A DNA stretch of 58,864 nt from an uncultured Lachnospiraceae bacterium. Its GTDB lineage: Bacteria; Bacillota; Clostridia; Lachnospirales; Lachnospiraceae. The stretch spans positions 1-58,864 of the forward strand of contig CAJUDE010000010.1 in assembly GCA_910585295.1 (NCBI GenBank), in the 5' to 3' direction. The translations under genes were made by a program, and so were the position numbers. Shown piece by piece: positions 25,402 to 32,994 of the stretch; position 1 is the stretch's first letter; each line of letters begins with the position of its first letter. Under the pieces are notes generated by a model, which saw nothing but the letters and a program-made list of their open reading frames with translations, had not been told where the DNA came from and searched no databases.

Positions 25402-27822
25402 TTACTTCCTTAACTCAATTCCCATTTCTTCCAATGCCTTTAATATTTTCTCCATTGCCGGCGCATAATCTGTTTCTTCGAGCGTCTTGTCTTTTGCCCG
25501 GAAAGTCAGGGAATACGCCACAGATTTATACCCTGTTGCAATTTGGGCGCCTTCATACAAGTCAAACAGTTCATAACTTTCCAGGTATTGCCCTCCTTTT
25601 GCCTCAAATACTTTCTCCACTTCCCCGACCAGGATATTTTTCTTCATTACCATGCTAACGTCACGGGACACTGCAGGGAATTTTGCAATCCCTTCGTATT
25701 TCCTGCCAAAATCAGCCAAAGCCACAACCTCAGGCATGTCGATGACCGCCACATAAACACGGTCTTTGATGGAATAATTGTCTGCCACCTGAGGATGGAG
25801 TTCCCCAAGGTAGCCCACAACCTTCCCATCATATATCACATTCGCCTGCCTGCCAGGATGCAAAAAAGGTTTGCCGGCATTCGGGTCATATATCTCTTTC
25901 CCAGAAAGCCCCGCCTTGTCAAAAAATTCTTCGATTACGCCTTTCATAGTATAGAAATCCCCATCCCCATACATGCCAAGGGTAAACTGCATGCGCTCTT
26001 CTGGCAGTTCTGTTACAGGCACTTGCTTGGGCAGGTAAATATTCCCCAACTCATACAGGCGTACGTTTTTATTCCTACGGTTGTAGTTGGTGGACAAGGA
26101 CGTAAGCATCCCATTGAGGGAAATTGTGCGCATAATGCTGAAATCTTCTCCCAGTGGATTGGAAATAACAACTGTTTTGCGAAGCTCACTGTCTTTGGGC
26201 AATAACAGCTTATCGAATACCTTAGGGCTTTCAAAAGAATATGTCATCCCCTGGCTGAAGCCGCAGTATTCCGCTGTATCCCTGGCCACTTCTTCTACCC
26301 TGAGCTTAAAGGACAATTTCCCTGTCGTCGCCTCCCCGGTAGGTAACGTAGTTGGGATGTTGTCATACCCATAGAACCTTGCCACTTCTTCCGCCAAATC
26401 CGCCAGGCACTCCAAGTCCTGCCGCCAGGATGGCACAAGCACTTCCCCTGTCCCATCGTCATAGCCCAAATCAATTTCTTTGAAATACCCGACCATAGTT
26501 TCTTTGGCAATTTGGGTTCCCAGCAGGCGGTTGACTTTTTCAGCGTCAAAGGCAATCCTCCTGCCCTCTTTGACTTTGCCATATACATCAACTACGCCGC
26601 CTACCACTTCCCCGGCTCCCAGCTCTTCGATTAATTGGCAGGCACGGTTTATAGCAGACAATGCATTGTTTGGGTCCAGCCCCTTTTCAAATTTTCCCGA
26701 AGCGTCTGTCCGAAGCCCTATCTTTTTACTGGAAAGCCGGATGTTTGTGCCGTCAAAGCAAGCCGCCTCAAAGAGCATTGTCTGTACATTGTCTGTAATC
26801 ATGGAATTTTCACCGCCCATAATCCCTGCAACGCCTACGGCTTTTTCCCCATCGCAAATCATCAGGACAGAATCATCCATTGTCCGTTCCTGCCCGTCCA
26901 AAGTGATGAATTTTTCATCCTTTGCGGCACGCCTTACAATAATTTCCCTCCCGGCAATTGCGTCTAAGTCATAAGCATGCATGGGCTGCCCGTATTCTTC
27001 CATTACATAATTGGTAATGTCCACAATATTATTGATAGGACGGATCCCCTGGGAGGCAAGCCTGCGCTGCATCCATTCTGGGGATGGGGCAATTTTAATA
27101 TTTTTCACCACCCTTGCGCAATACCTGGGGCAAAGCTCTGTGTCCTCCACAGTTACTTTTACATAATCATTGACATTTTCACTGTTCCCTGTCTCTGCCA
27201 CTGCTGGCGGGCAGAATTTTTTCCCAAAGGTGGCTGCCGCCTCCCTTGCAATCCCAAGGACACCAAAGCAGTCCACGCGGTTGGAGGTGATTTCATATTC
27301 AAACACCACGTCGTCCAGCCCTAATGCCTGGATGGCGCTGCCCCCCACTTGCGCGTCTTCCCCAAAAATGTAAATGCCTTCTTCTGGCGCTTCTGGGTAC
27401 ATATCCCTGGTTGAGCCAAGCTCTTCAATGGAACACATCATCCCATTGGAGGCAACGCCACGCAGCTTGCCTTTTTTGATTTTAATCCCTCCAGGGGTTT
27501 TCTTCCCATCATGCCCCCCTGCCACGCGCCCGCCGTCCAGCACAACCGGGACTTTCTGCCCTTCTTTTACATTTGGGGCCCCGGTAACAATCTGCACAGT
27601 TTCCCCGCTTCCAATATCCACCTGGCACACCACCAGTTTATCCGCGTCAGGGTGCCTTTCAATTTTTTTAATCTGCCCTATTATTATTTTATCCAAATCT
27701 GCATCCAGCTGCACATACCCTTCCACTTTGGAACCAGAAAGCGTCATTGCATCCATGTATTCCTGGGCTGCCACATCCAGCTCAGGCACATAAGCTTTTA
27801 TCCATGATAATGATGTATTCAT
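25402..27822 (-). CDS. pheT: Phenylalanine--tRNA ligase beta subunit
   Basis: The 806-residue beta subunit of the alpha2-beta2 synthetase. The domain order is standard: an N-terminal tRNA-binding OB fold (about 40-150; VCQVDIGSGETVQIVTGAPN), the B3/B4 editing domain (about 210-390), B5 (about 405-475) and the catalytic-like core. A ferredoxin-fold anticodon-binding domain is at the C-terminus (about 712-805; FPAVSRDVSMVM). A good ribosome-binding site precedes the ATG at 27822. It follows pheS and is controlled by the upstream Phe T-box leader. Confidence 0.97.
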   Translation of the reverse strand: MNTSLSWIKAYVPELDVAAQEYMDAMTLSGSKVEGYVQLDADLDKIIIGQIKKIERHPDADKLVVCQVDIGSGETVQIVTGAPNVKEGQKVPVVLDGGRVAGGHDGKKTPGGIKIKKGKLRGVASNGMMCSIEELGSTRDMYPEAPEEGIYIFGEDAQVGGSAIQALGLDDVVFEYEITSNRVDCFGVLGIAREAAATFGKKFCPPAVAETGNSENVNDYVKVTVEDTELCPRYCARVVKNIKIAPSPEWMQRRLASQGIRPINNIVDITNYVMEEYGQPMHAYDLDAIAGREIIVRRAAKDEKFITLDGQERTMDDSVLMICDGEKAVGVAGIMGGENSMITDNVQTMLFEAACFDGTNIRLSSKKIGLRTDASGKFEKGLDPNNALSAINRACQLIEELGAGEVVGGVVDVYGKVKEGRRIAFDAEKVNRLLGTQIAKETMVGYFKEIDLGYDDGTGEVLVPSWRQDLECLADLAEEVARFYGYDNIPTTLPTGEATTGKLSFKLRVEEVARDTAEYCGFSQGMTYSFESPKVFDKLLLPKDSELRKTVVISNPLGEDFSIMRTISLNGMLTSLSTNYNRRNKNVRLYELGNIYLPKQVPVTELPEERMQFTLGMYGDGDFYTMKGVIEEFFDKAGLSGKEIYDPNAGKPFLHPGRQANVIYDGKVVGYLGELHPQVADNYSIKDRVYVAVIDMPEVVALADFGRKYEGIAKFPAVSRDVSMVMKKNILVGEVEKVFEAKGGQYLESYELFDLYEGAQIATGYKSVAYSLTFRAKDKTLEETDYAPAMEKILKALEEMGIELRK

Positions 27823-27853
27823 AATCCTTATTTCCTTTCTCTCTTTACACGAC

Positions 27854-28873
27854 TTAAAACTGTTTCAGGAAACGGTCATCGTTCTCATACAATAAGCGCA
27901 TATCGTCAATCTCATATTTGAGCAGTGCAATCCGTTCTAAGCCTACCCCAAATGCAAACCCTGAATATTCCTCCGGGTCAATGCCGCTCATTTTCAATAC
28001 CCTTGGATGGACCATGCCGCAGCCCAAAATCTCAATCCAGCCGGCGCCTTTGCAGAACCGGCAGCCTTTCCCGCCGCATTTAAAGCAGGTAACGTCCACC
28101 TCTGCGCTTGGCTCTGTAAATGGGAAATGGTGGGGGCGGAATTTTACTTTCGTCCCTTCCCCAAACAACTGCTTGGCAAACTCTGCCAACGTGCCTTTTA
28201 AGTCTGCAAACGTGATATGCTTGTCAATCACAAGCCCTTCAATTTGATGGAAGGATGGGGAATGGGTGGCATCCACCTCATCCGAACGGAATACCCTGCC
28301 TGGCGCAATCATACGGATAGGGAGCTTCCCTTTTTCCATTTCCCTCACCTGCACTGGGGAAGTCTGGGTGCGAAGCACAATCTCGTCATTAATATAAAAG
28401 GTATCCTGCTCATCTTTTGCCGGATGGTTCGCCGGGATATTCAGCGCCTCAAAGTTATAATAGTCATATTCCACTTCTGGCCCTTCCACCACCTCATACC
28501 CCATGCCCACGAAAATGCGTTCCACTTCTTCTAACGCAATGGTATTGGGATGGCGGTGGCCCACACGGTTCTTCTTTGCCGGGAGGGTGACGTCAATCAC
28601 CTCCTGCTTCATCCTAAATTCCCGCTCTGCCGCCTCCAGTTTGGATTTTGTCTCTTCAATCAATTTTTCAATGCTTTCCCTTGTCTCATTCACAAGCTGC
28701 CCTACCATCGGGCGGTCTTCTGGAAGCACATCCTTCATGCCTTTCAATACTGCGGTCAGTTCCCCTTTTTTGCCAAGGAACGCTACCCTTACGTCATTTA
28801 ATTTCGCCAATCCGTCAGATTTTTGGATCTCACGGACTGCATTTGCTTTAATTTGTTCCAGTCTCTCTTTCAT
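27854..28873 (-). CDS. pheS: Phenylalanine--tRNA ligase alpha subunit
   Basis: Class II synthetase catalytic subunit of 339 residues. The N-terminal coiled coil (about 1-85) binds tRNA-Phe. The catalytic signatures are THSPSFHQIEGLVIDK, FRPHHFPFTEPSAEVDV and FAFGVGLERIALLKYEI. Cys pairs in CFKCGGKGCRFC suggest a small zinc site. Two nearby ATGs exist (28879 and 28873). The aaaggag ribosome-binding site is only 1 base from the first and 7 from the second, so 28873 is preferred. A T-box riboswitch and a palindromic repeat lie in the long leader. Confidence 0.96.
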   Translation of the reverse strand: MKERLEQIKANAVREIQKSDGLAKLNDVRVAFLGKKGELTAVLKGMKDVLPEDRPMVGQLVNETRESIEKLIEETKSKLEAAEREFRMKQEVIDVTLPAKKNRVGHRHPNTIALEEVERIFVGMGYEVVEGPEVEYDYYNFEALNIPANHPAKDEQDTFYINDEIVLRTQTSPVQVREMEKGKLPIRMIAPGRVFRSDEVDATHSPSFHQIEGLVIDKHITFADLKGTLAEFAKQLFGEGTKVKFRPHHFPFTEPSAEVDVTCFKCGGKGCRFCKGAGWIEILGCGMVHPRVLKMSGIDPEEYSGFAFGVGLERIALLKYEIDDMRLLYENDDRFLKQF

Positions 28874-29004
28874 ATTCATTCTCCTTTTTTTAGAACAAAG
28901 CGGGCAAGCCCGCTTTCGCTCCCGAAATCCCTAGGCCCTGCGCTTTGCTGCGCCGAGTGCGGTCACGCAGTGACATCTTCTATTCGCACGAGTGCGCATC
29001 CATA
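28874..29004. other. GC-rich palindromic mosaic between the T-box and pheS
   Basis: This leader segment holds several short inverted repeats (GCGGGCaaGCCCGC, GTGCGGTCACgcaGTGAC-type, TTCGCACgagTGCG) like the modules found near 1-40 and 20860-20895. No ORF is seen. It would be transcribed in every pheST message that passes the T-box. Confidence 0.5.
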
Positions 29005-29075
29005 TTTTTATCTTATAGGAAAGTCATAGACTTTAACGCTTTACAGTAGCACGGTCTTTCCTATAAGATAAAAAA
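29005..29075. repeat. Terminator-associated palindrome, copy 3
   Basis: The arms tttttatcttataggaaag (29005-29023) and ctttcctataagataaaaa (29056-29074) pair exactly. On the minus strand the first arm starts inside the U-tract of the T-box terminator. The element therefore separates the T-box switch from pheS and would form a long hairpin in the read-through mRNA. Confidence 0.8.
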
Positions 29076-29079
29076 TCCC

Positions 29080-29335
29080 TATGCATCTGCATAGGGACGA
29101 AAAATTCGCGGTACCACCCTGATTCCCAAAAGCCCCGTTGCAGGGACTCTCGAACACTCTTCTGCGTAACGTGCAGGAAACGTCATGCCTTATTCTGAGA
29201 AAACCCATTTCAGGCATGCAGCTCTGGTGGGAAATTCGATTGCTGCCTTTCCTTAAGGGAGCTTACAGCCAACGGCTCCCTCTCTCTGTAAGCAGTGCAG
29301 TTCTCTACTTAACACCTTCATTGCTTTTACATGGG
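29080..29335 (-). promoter_or_regulatory. T-box riboswitch (tRNA-Phe) controlling pheS-pheT-queA
   Basis: On the minus strand the canonical T-box AGGGTGGTACCGCG lies at 29108-29121. It is followed by a terminator hairpin GTCCCTATGCA / TGCATAGGGA and TTTTTT. Upstream are the AGTAGA bulge and a distal-loop sequence GAGAGGGAGCCGTTGGCTG. A specifier bulge (GAATTTCCCACC) in which TTC reads as the Phe codon follows. Uncharged tRNA-Phe is expected to stabilise the antiterminator and allow transcription of pheST and queA. Confidence 0.93.
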
Positions 29336-29339
29336 TGTT

Positions 29340-29368
29340 ATTTTAACACGTGTGAAATAAAACTGCAA
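29340..29368 (-). promoter_or_regulatory. Promoter of the T-box/pheST operon
   Basis: On the minus strand TTGCAG (29363-29368), a 17-base spacer and TAAAAT (29340-29345). The predicted start is at about 29333, giving a leader of about 460 bases before pheS. Confidence 0.7.
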
Positions 29369-29419
29369 GTGTTTTTTCACAAGCTATCTTCGTTTTTTCC
29401 TTTCGCTTGATATCCATCC

Positions 29420-30295
29420 TTATTTTTCAAAATGCTGGTAATCTTTAGAATAATTCCAATCCCCTCCCCAAAAGAAGCCATGTTCCTGAAATAAGCGCAG
29501 GCATATATCCCCTTTCGCAATCTTATAGGGGAACTCCCGGTTCCTGTCTGCATATTCAGCGCCGTTGGCAGGGCTTACCAAAAGCTCCCCGCCCTCCCCC
29601 TGCTTCACATAAGGGTTATACCTGGGATTGATGTCAATGGCAAGCCCAAGGGCATGTTTGGACAATGTGGAAGTCCCGGCAACTTCCCGGTAATTAAAAG
29701 CAGATGTATTATTGTCCGACATAGAGCTTTCATCATCCGCCCCATATGCATCCACCAAAACCATCCGTTCAATGGGATAAGACTGCCGATACAGTTCTGA
29801 CATAATTTCCAGAATGTCTTTTGCAATGGACTGGTTCACAATCAGCTCACCGACATGCGTTTCCCCGTCAAACCCCAGATACAGCACCCGCAAATACCGC
29901 AGCTCCCCTAAGGAAATCGTTTCATTTTCCTGATAGGAGCAGCCCAATATCCGCCGCTGCACTTCATTTGATATTTCCAAGCTGTAAAATAAGCTGTCCA
30001 AATTTTCCTGGGGCAAACCGGAAACATCCACAATTGCCCCAGCCGTCATTTTTTGCACATCAGAAAGTTCCAGCCCATCCTGTTTGGGTTTTATAAGGGA
30101 GCTGGCGTCCAAGATACCCTGAAATTGCCCCTGCATTTGAAAAACTTTTTGCCCTTCTGCCATCTTTTTCCCACTGTTGGGCTGGATTCCTTGGAATATT
30201 GCAATGCATGGCAGCCCAACAATCAAACAGAACGTCCCCAGTTTCAAAATTTTAACCAAAGCCCTCCTCTTAGGCAGCCTCTTCTTCCTTACCAT
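29420..30295 (-). CDS. M15-family peptidase (D-Ala-D-Ala carboxypeptidase-like)
   Basis: Protein of 291 residues with a positively charged N-terminus and a membrane anchor at about residues 16-35, leaving the enzyme outside the membrane. The zinc-site motif is SKHALGLAIDINPRYNPYVK (His and Asp, spaced as in VanY/M15 enzymes). The C-terminal motif FFWGGDWNYSKDYQHFEK supplies the third ligand in HFE. It would trim peptidoglycan stem peptides. The first codons overlap the end of nfo by 7 bases, so it is the last gene of the ilvD-nfo unit. A role in vancomycin resistance is not implied, since no van regulators are present. Confidence 0.85.
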   Translation of the reverse strand: MVRKKRLPKRRALVKILKLGTFCLIVGLPCIAIFQGIQPNSGKKMAEGQKVFQMQGQFQGILDASSLIKPKQDGLELSDVQKMTAGAIVDVSGLPQENLDSLFYSLEISNEVQRRILGCSYQENETISLGELRYLRVLYLGFDGETHVGELIVNQSIAKDILEIMSELYRQSYPIERMVLVDAYGADDESSMSDNNTSAFNYREVAGTSTLSKHALGLAIDINPRYNPYVKQGEGGELLVSPANGAEYADRNREFPYKIAKGDICLRLFQEHGFFWGGDWNYSKDYQHFEK

Positions 30296-31143
30296 TTGGC
30301 GCCTGCCTCCTTTGGCTCAGCAGCTTGGCGAAGCAATGCAATTTCTTGCTGGTAGCCGTCCAAGCCATTGGGCGTTTCCAGAAAAAATGGAAGCCCCTTT
30401 AATTTCGGGTGGTTGACAATGGCATAGAATGTTTCTAGCCCAATCTCACCTTCCCCAATTTTGGCATGGCGGTCTTTATGGCTCCCCAGGCCGTTCATGC
30501 TGTCGTTAAGGTGCATTGCCTTCAACCGCCCCAGCCCAACCACAGAGTCAAACTCTTGGATAACAGAGTCCAAATGCCCCGCAATATCATAGCCGCCGTC
30601 AAACACATGGCAGGTGTCCATGCAGACCCCTAGCTTGCTGCTGTCTGCCACCCGGTCTATCACCGCGCGAAGCTCCTCGAAGTTCCGCCCCACTTCTGAC
30701 CCCTTCCCCGCCATAGTTTCCAGCAGGACTGTAGCTTGGTACCCGTGTTCCCCAATCCTGTCCAGCGTATCAGCAATATAGGCAATCCCTGCCTCCACCC
30801 CTTGCTTCACATGGCTTCCCGGATGGAAATTATACATGGCGCCCGGAATATATTCCAGGCGCCTTAAGTCATCGCACATAATTTCATATGCTAACTGGCG
30901 CAGCCCTTCGTCCTTGGAGCATGGATTTAGGATATAGGGCGCGTGGGCCAGAATCTGGGCAATCCCATTATTTTTTGCAAATTCCAGGTAGTCGGCAACA
31001 TCCGTAAGGTCTAATTCTTTGGCCTTTTTGCCCCTGGGGTTCCTGGTAAAAAACTGGAATGTATTTGCCCCAATTTTCACCGCCTCTTCCCCCATTGCAA
31101 GGAACCCTTTGGAGGAAGACAAGTGGCATCCAATCCTTAACAT
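30289..31143 (-). CDS. nfo: Endonuclease IV
   Basis: AP endonuclease of 284 residues that cleaves DNA at abasic sites in base-excision repair. It is a TIM barrel with a trinuclear zinc centre. The ligand-bearing motifs are ILAHAPYILNPCSKD, VLLETMAGKGSEVG, LGVCMDTCHVFDGGYD, MHLNDSMNGLGSHKDRHAKI and GEGEIG. The length matches the bacterial family. A gaaggag ribosome-binding site precedes the ATG. It sits 12 bases after ilvD and overlaps the M15 peptidase gene. Confidence 0.95.
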   Translation of the reverse strand: MLRIGCHLSSSKGFLAMGEEAVKIGANTFQFFTRNPRGKKAKELDLTDVADYLEFAKNNGIAQILAHAPYILNPCSKDEGLRQLAYEIMCDDLRRLEYIPGAMYNFHPGSHVKQGVEAGIAYIADTLDRIGEHGYQATVLLETMAGKGSEVGRNFEELRAVIDRVADSSKLGVCMDTCHVFDGGYDIAGHLDSVIQEFDSVVGLGRLKAMHLNDSMNGLGSHKDRHAKIGEGEIGLETFYAIVNHPKLKGLPFFLETPNGLDGYQQEIALLRQAAEPKEAGAKW

Positions 31144-31155
31144 AGCCGCTCCTTC

Positions 31156-32823
31156 TTACAGTTCTTTTTTCATCACTGCGCCCTTAGCCCCTGACGTCAC
31201 CATCTGTGCGTACCTTGCCAGGTACCCTTCTGCCACCTTTGGCGCCCTAGGCTTCCACTCTGCCCTTCTTTTGGCAAGGGTTTCCTCCGGCACATCCAGT
31301 TCAAGCTTCATTTCTGGGATATTAATTTTAATCCTATCCCCTTCTTCCACCAGCGCAATCGTCCCGCCTACTGCCGCTTCTGGGGAAACATGCCCTATGG
31401 AAGCCCCTCGGCTTGCGCCAGAGAAACGGCCGTCTGTAATCAAAGCGACCGAAGAGCCAAGCCCCATGCCTGCGATTGCCGAGGTTGGGTTGAGCATCTC
31501 GCGCATGCCAGGCCCGCCTTTTGGCCCTTCATAACGGATCACCACCACATCCCCTGCTACAATTTTCCCACCTTTGATAGCCGCAATGGCATCTTCTTCA
31601 CAGTCAAAGACACGCGCCGGCCCTTCATGCACCATCATCTCTGGCACAACTGCGGAGCGTTTCACCACGCTCCCTTCTGGCGCAAGGTTGCCTTTTAATA
31701 CGGCAAGCCCCCCAGTTACGCTGTATGGGTTTTCCAACGGGCGGATCACTTCTGGGTTTTTATTGGCGCACCCTTTGATATTTTCCCCAACCGTCTTTCC
31801 TGTCACTGTCATGCAGCCCAGGTTCAAAAGCCCTAATTCTGCCAATTGGTTCATAACGGCATACACGCCGCCCGCCTCATTTAAGTCCTCCATGTAGGTC
31901 GGGCCTGCCGGGGCCAGATGGCAGAGGTTCGGGGTTTTCTCACTGATTTCATTTGCAAACCCAATGTCAAAATCAAAGCCAATCTCATGGGCGATTGCCG
32001 GAAGGTGCAGCATGCTATTGGTGGAGCATCCCAACGCCATATCCACCGTCAGGGCATTCAAGACTGCCTCTTTTGTCATAATATCCCTAGGGCGGATATC
32101 TTTGCGCATCATCTCCATCACTGCCATGCCCGCATGTTTTGCCAGGCGGAGGCGGTCAGAATAAACTGCAGGGATTGTCCCATTCCCCTGAAGCCCCATG
32201 CCCAATGCTTCCGTCAGGCAATTCATGGAATTTGCGGTATACATACCAGAACAGGAACCGCAGGTAGGGCATGCCTTCTCCTCAAATTCACAGACATCTT
32301 CCTCTGTCATGGTTCCCGCCGCATAGGAGCCGACTGCTTCAAACATCGAAGAAAGGCTGGTCTTTTTTCCCTTCACATGCCCTGCCAGCATAGGCCCGCC
32401 AGACACAAAGACGGTCGGCACATTGACCCTTGCAGCCGCCATCAAAAGCCCTGGCACATTTTTGTCACAGTTCGGCACCATTACAAGCGCGTCAAACTGA
32501 TGGGCCAATGCCATGCACTCTGTGGAATCAGCAATCAAATCCCGGGTCACCAGGGAATATTTCATGCCTGTATGCCCCATGGCAATCCCATCACAGACCG
32601 CAATTGCAGGGAATACCACTGGAACGCCCCCAGCTTCCGCCACGCCTAACTTCACTGCGTTTACAATTTTATCCAAGTTCATATGCCCTGGCACAATTTC
32701 ATTATAGGAGCTTACAATCCCTACCAAAGGTTTCTCCATTTCCTCCTTTGTAAACCCCAGCGCATTGAACAGGGAACGGTGGGGCGCTTGCTGCATCCCC
32801 TTTTTGACGTTATCACTTCTCAT
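31156..32823 (-). CDS. ilvD: Dihydroxy-acid dehydratase
   Basis: Iron-sulfur dehydratase of valine, isoleucine and pantothenate synthesis that converts 2,3-dihydroxy acids to 2-oxo acids. It is 555 residues, the normal size. Cluster cysteines are in VPNCDKNVPGLLMAAARVN and ACPTCGSCSGMYTANSMNC. The C-terminal region has ALITDGRFSGASRGASIGHV. A gaggtagagga ribosome-binding site precedes the ATG at 32823. It heads a unit with nfo and the peptidase gene. No other ilv or leu genes are nearby. Confidence 0.96.
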   Translation of the reverse strand: MRSDNVKKGMQQAPHRSLFNALGFTKEEMEKPLVGIVSSYNEIVPGHMNLDKIVNAVKLGVAEAGGVPVVFPAIAVCDGIAMGHTGMKYSLVTRDLIADSTECMALAHQFDALVMVPNCDKNVPGLLMAAARVNVPTVFVSGGPMLAGHVKGKKTSLSSMFEAVGSYAAGTMTEEDVCEFEEKACPTCGSCSGMYTANSMNCLTEALGMGLQGNGTIPAVYSDRLRLAKHAGMAVMEMMRKDIRPRDIMTKEAVLNALTVDMALGCSTNSMLHLPAIAHEIGFDFDIGFANEISEKTPNLCHLAPAGPTYMEDLNEAGGVYAVMNQLAELGLLNLGCMTVTGKTVGENIKGCANKNPEVIRPLENPYSVTGGLAVLKGNLAPEGSVVKRSAVVPEMMVHEGPARVFDCEEDAIAAIKGGKIVAGDVVVIRYEGPKGGPGMREMLNPTSAIAGMGLGSSVALITDGRFSGASRGASIGHVSPEAAVGGTIALVEEGDRIKINIPEMKLELDVPEETLAKRRAEWKPRAPKVAEGYLARYAQMVTSGAKGAVMKKEL

Positions 32824-32886
32824 TTCCTCTACCTCTTTCTTACATTGTTATTTTGTTATATTCTGAAAACTGATTTCCTGAACAAT

Positions 32887-32915
32887 ATCTTACCACCTTA
32901 GTTGTCTGCTGTCAA
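32887..32915 (-). promoter_or_regulatory. ilvD promoter
   Basis: On the minus strand TTGACA (32910-32915), a 17-base spacer and TAAGAT (32887-32892). No T-box or leader-peptide attenuator is visible in the 64-base leader. Confidence 0.7.
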
Positions 32916-32938
32916 TACTGTTGTATGATGTTCTGAAA

Positions 32939-32967
32939 TTGACTTTTTAGGAAATTTATGCTATATT
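32939..32967 (+). promoter_or_regulatory. Promoter of the hybrid histidine kinase
   Basis: TTGACT (32939-32944), a 17-base spacer and TATATT (32962-32967) lie 27 bases before the start codon, divergent from the ilvD promoter. Confidence 0.7.
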
Positions 32968-32994
32968 AAATTAGTTAATCAGGAGGATGCTGCG

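Noticed and set aside
29420..30295. VanY vancomycin-resistance gene
   Set aside because: Only the M15 fold is shown. No vanR/S/H/A/X genes are nearby, and the gene is coupled to nfo and ilvD.
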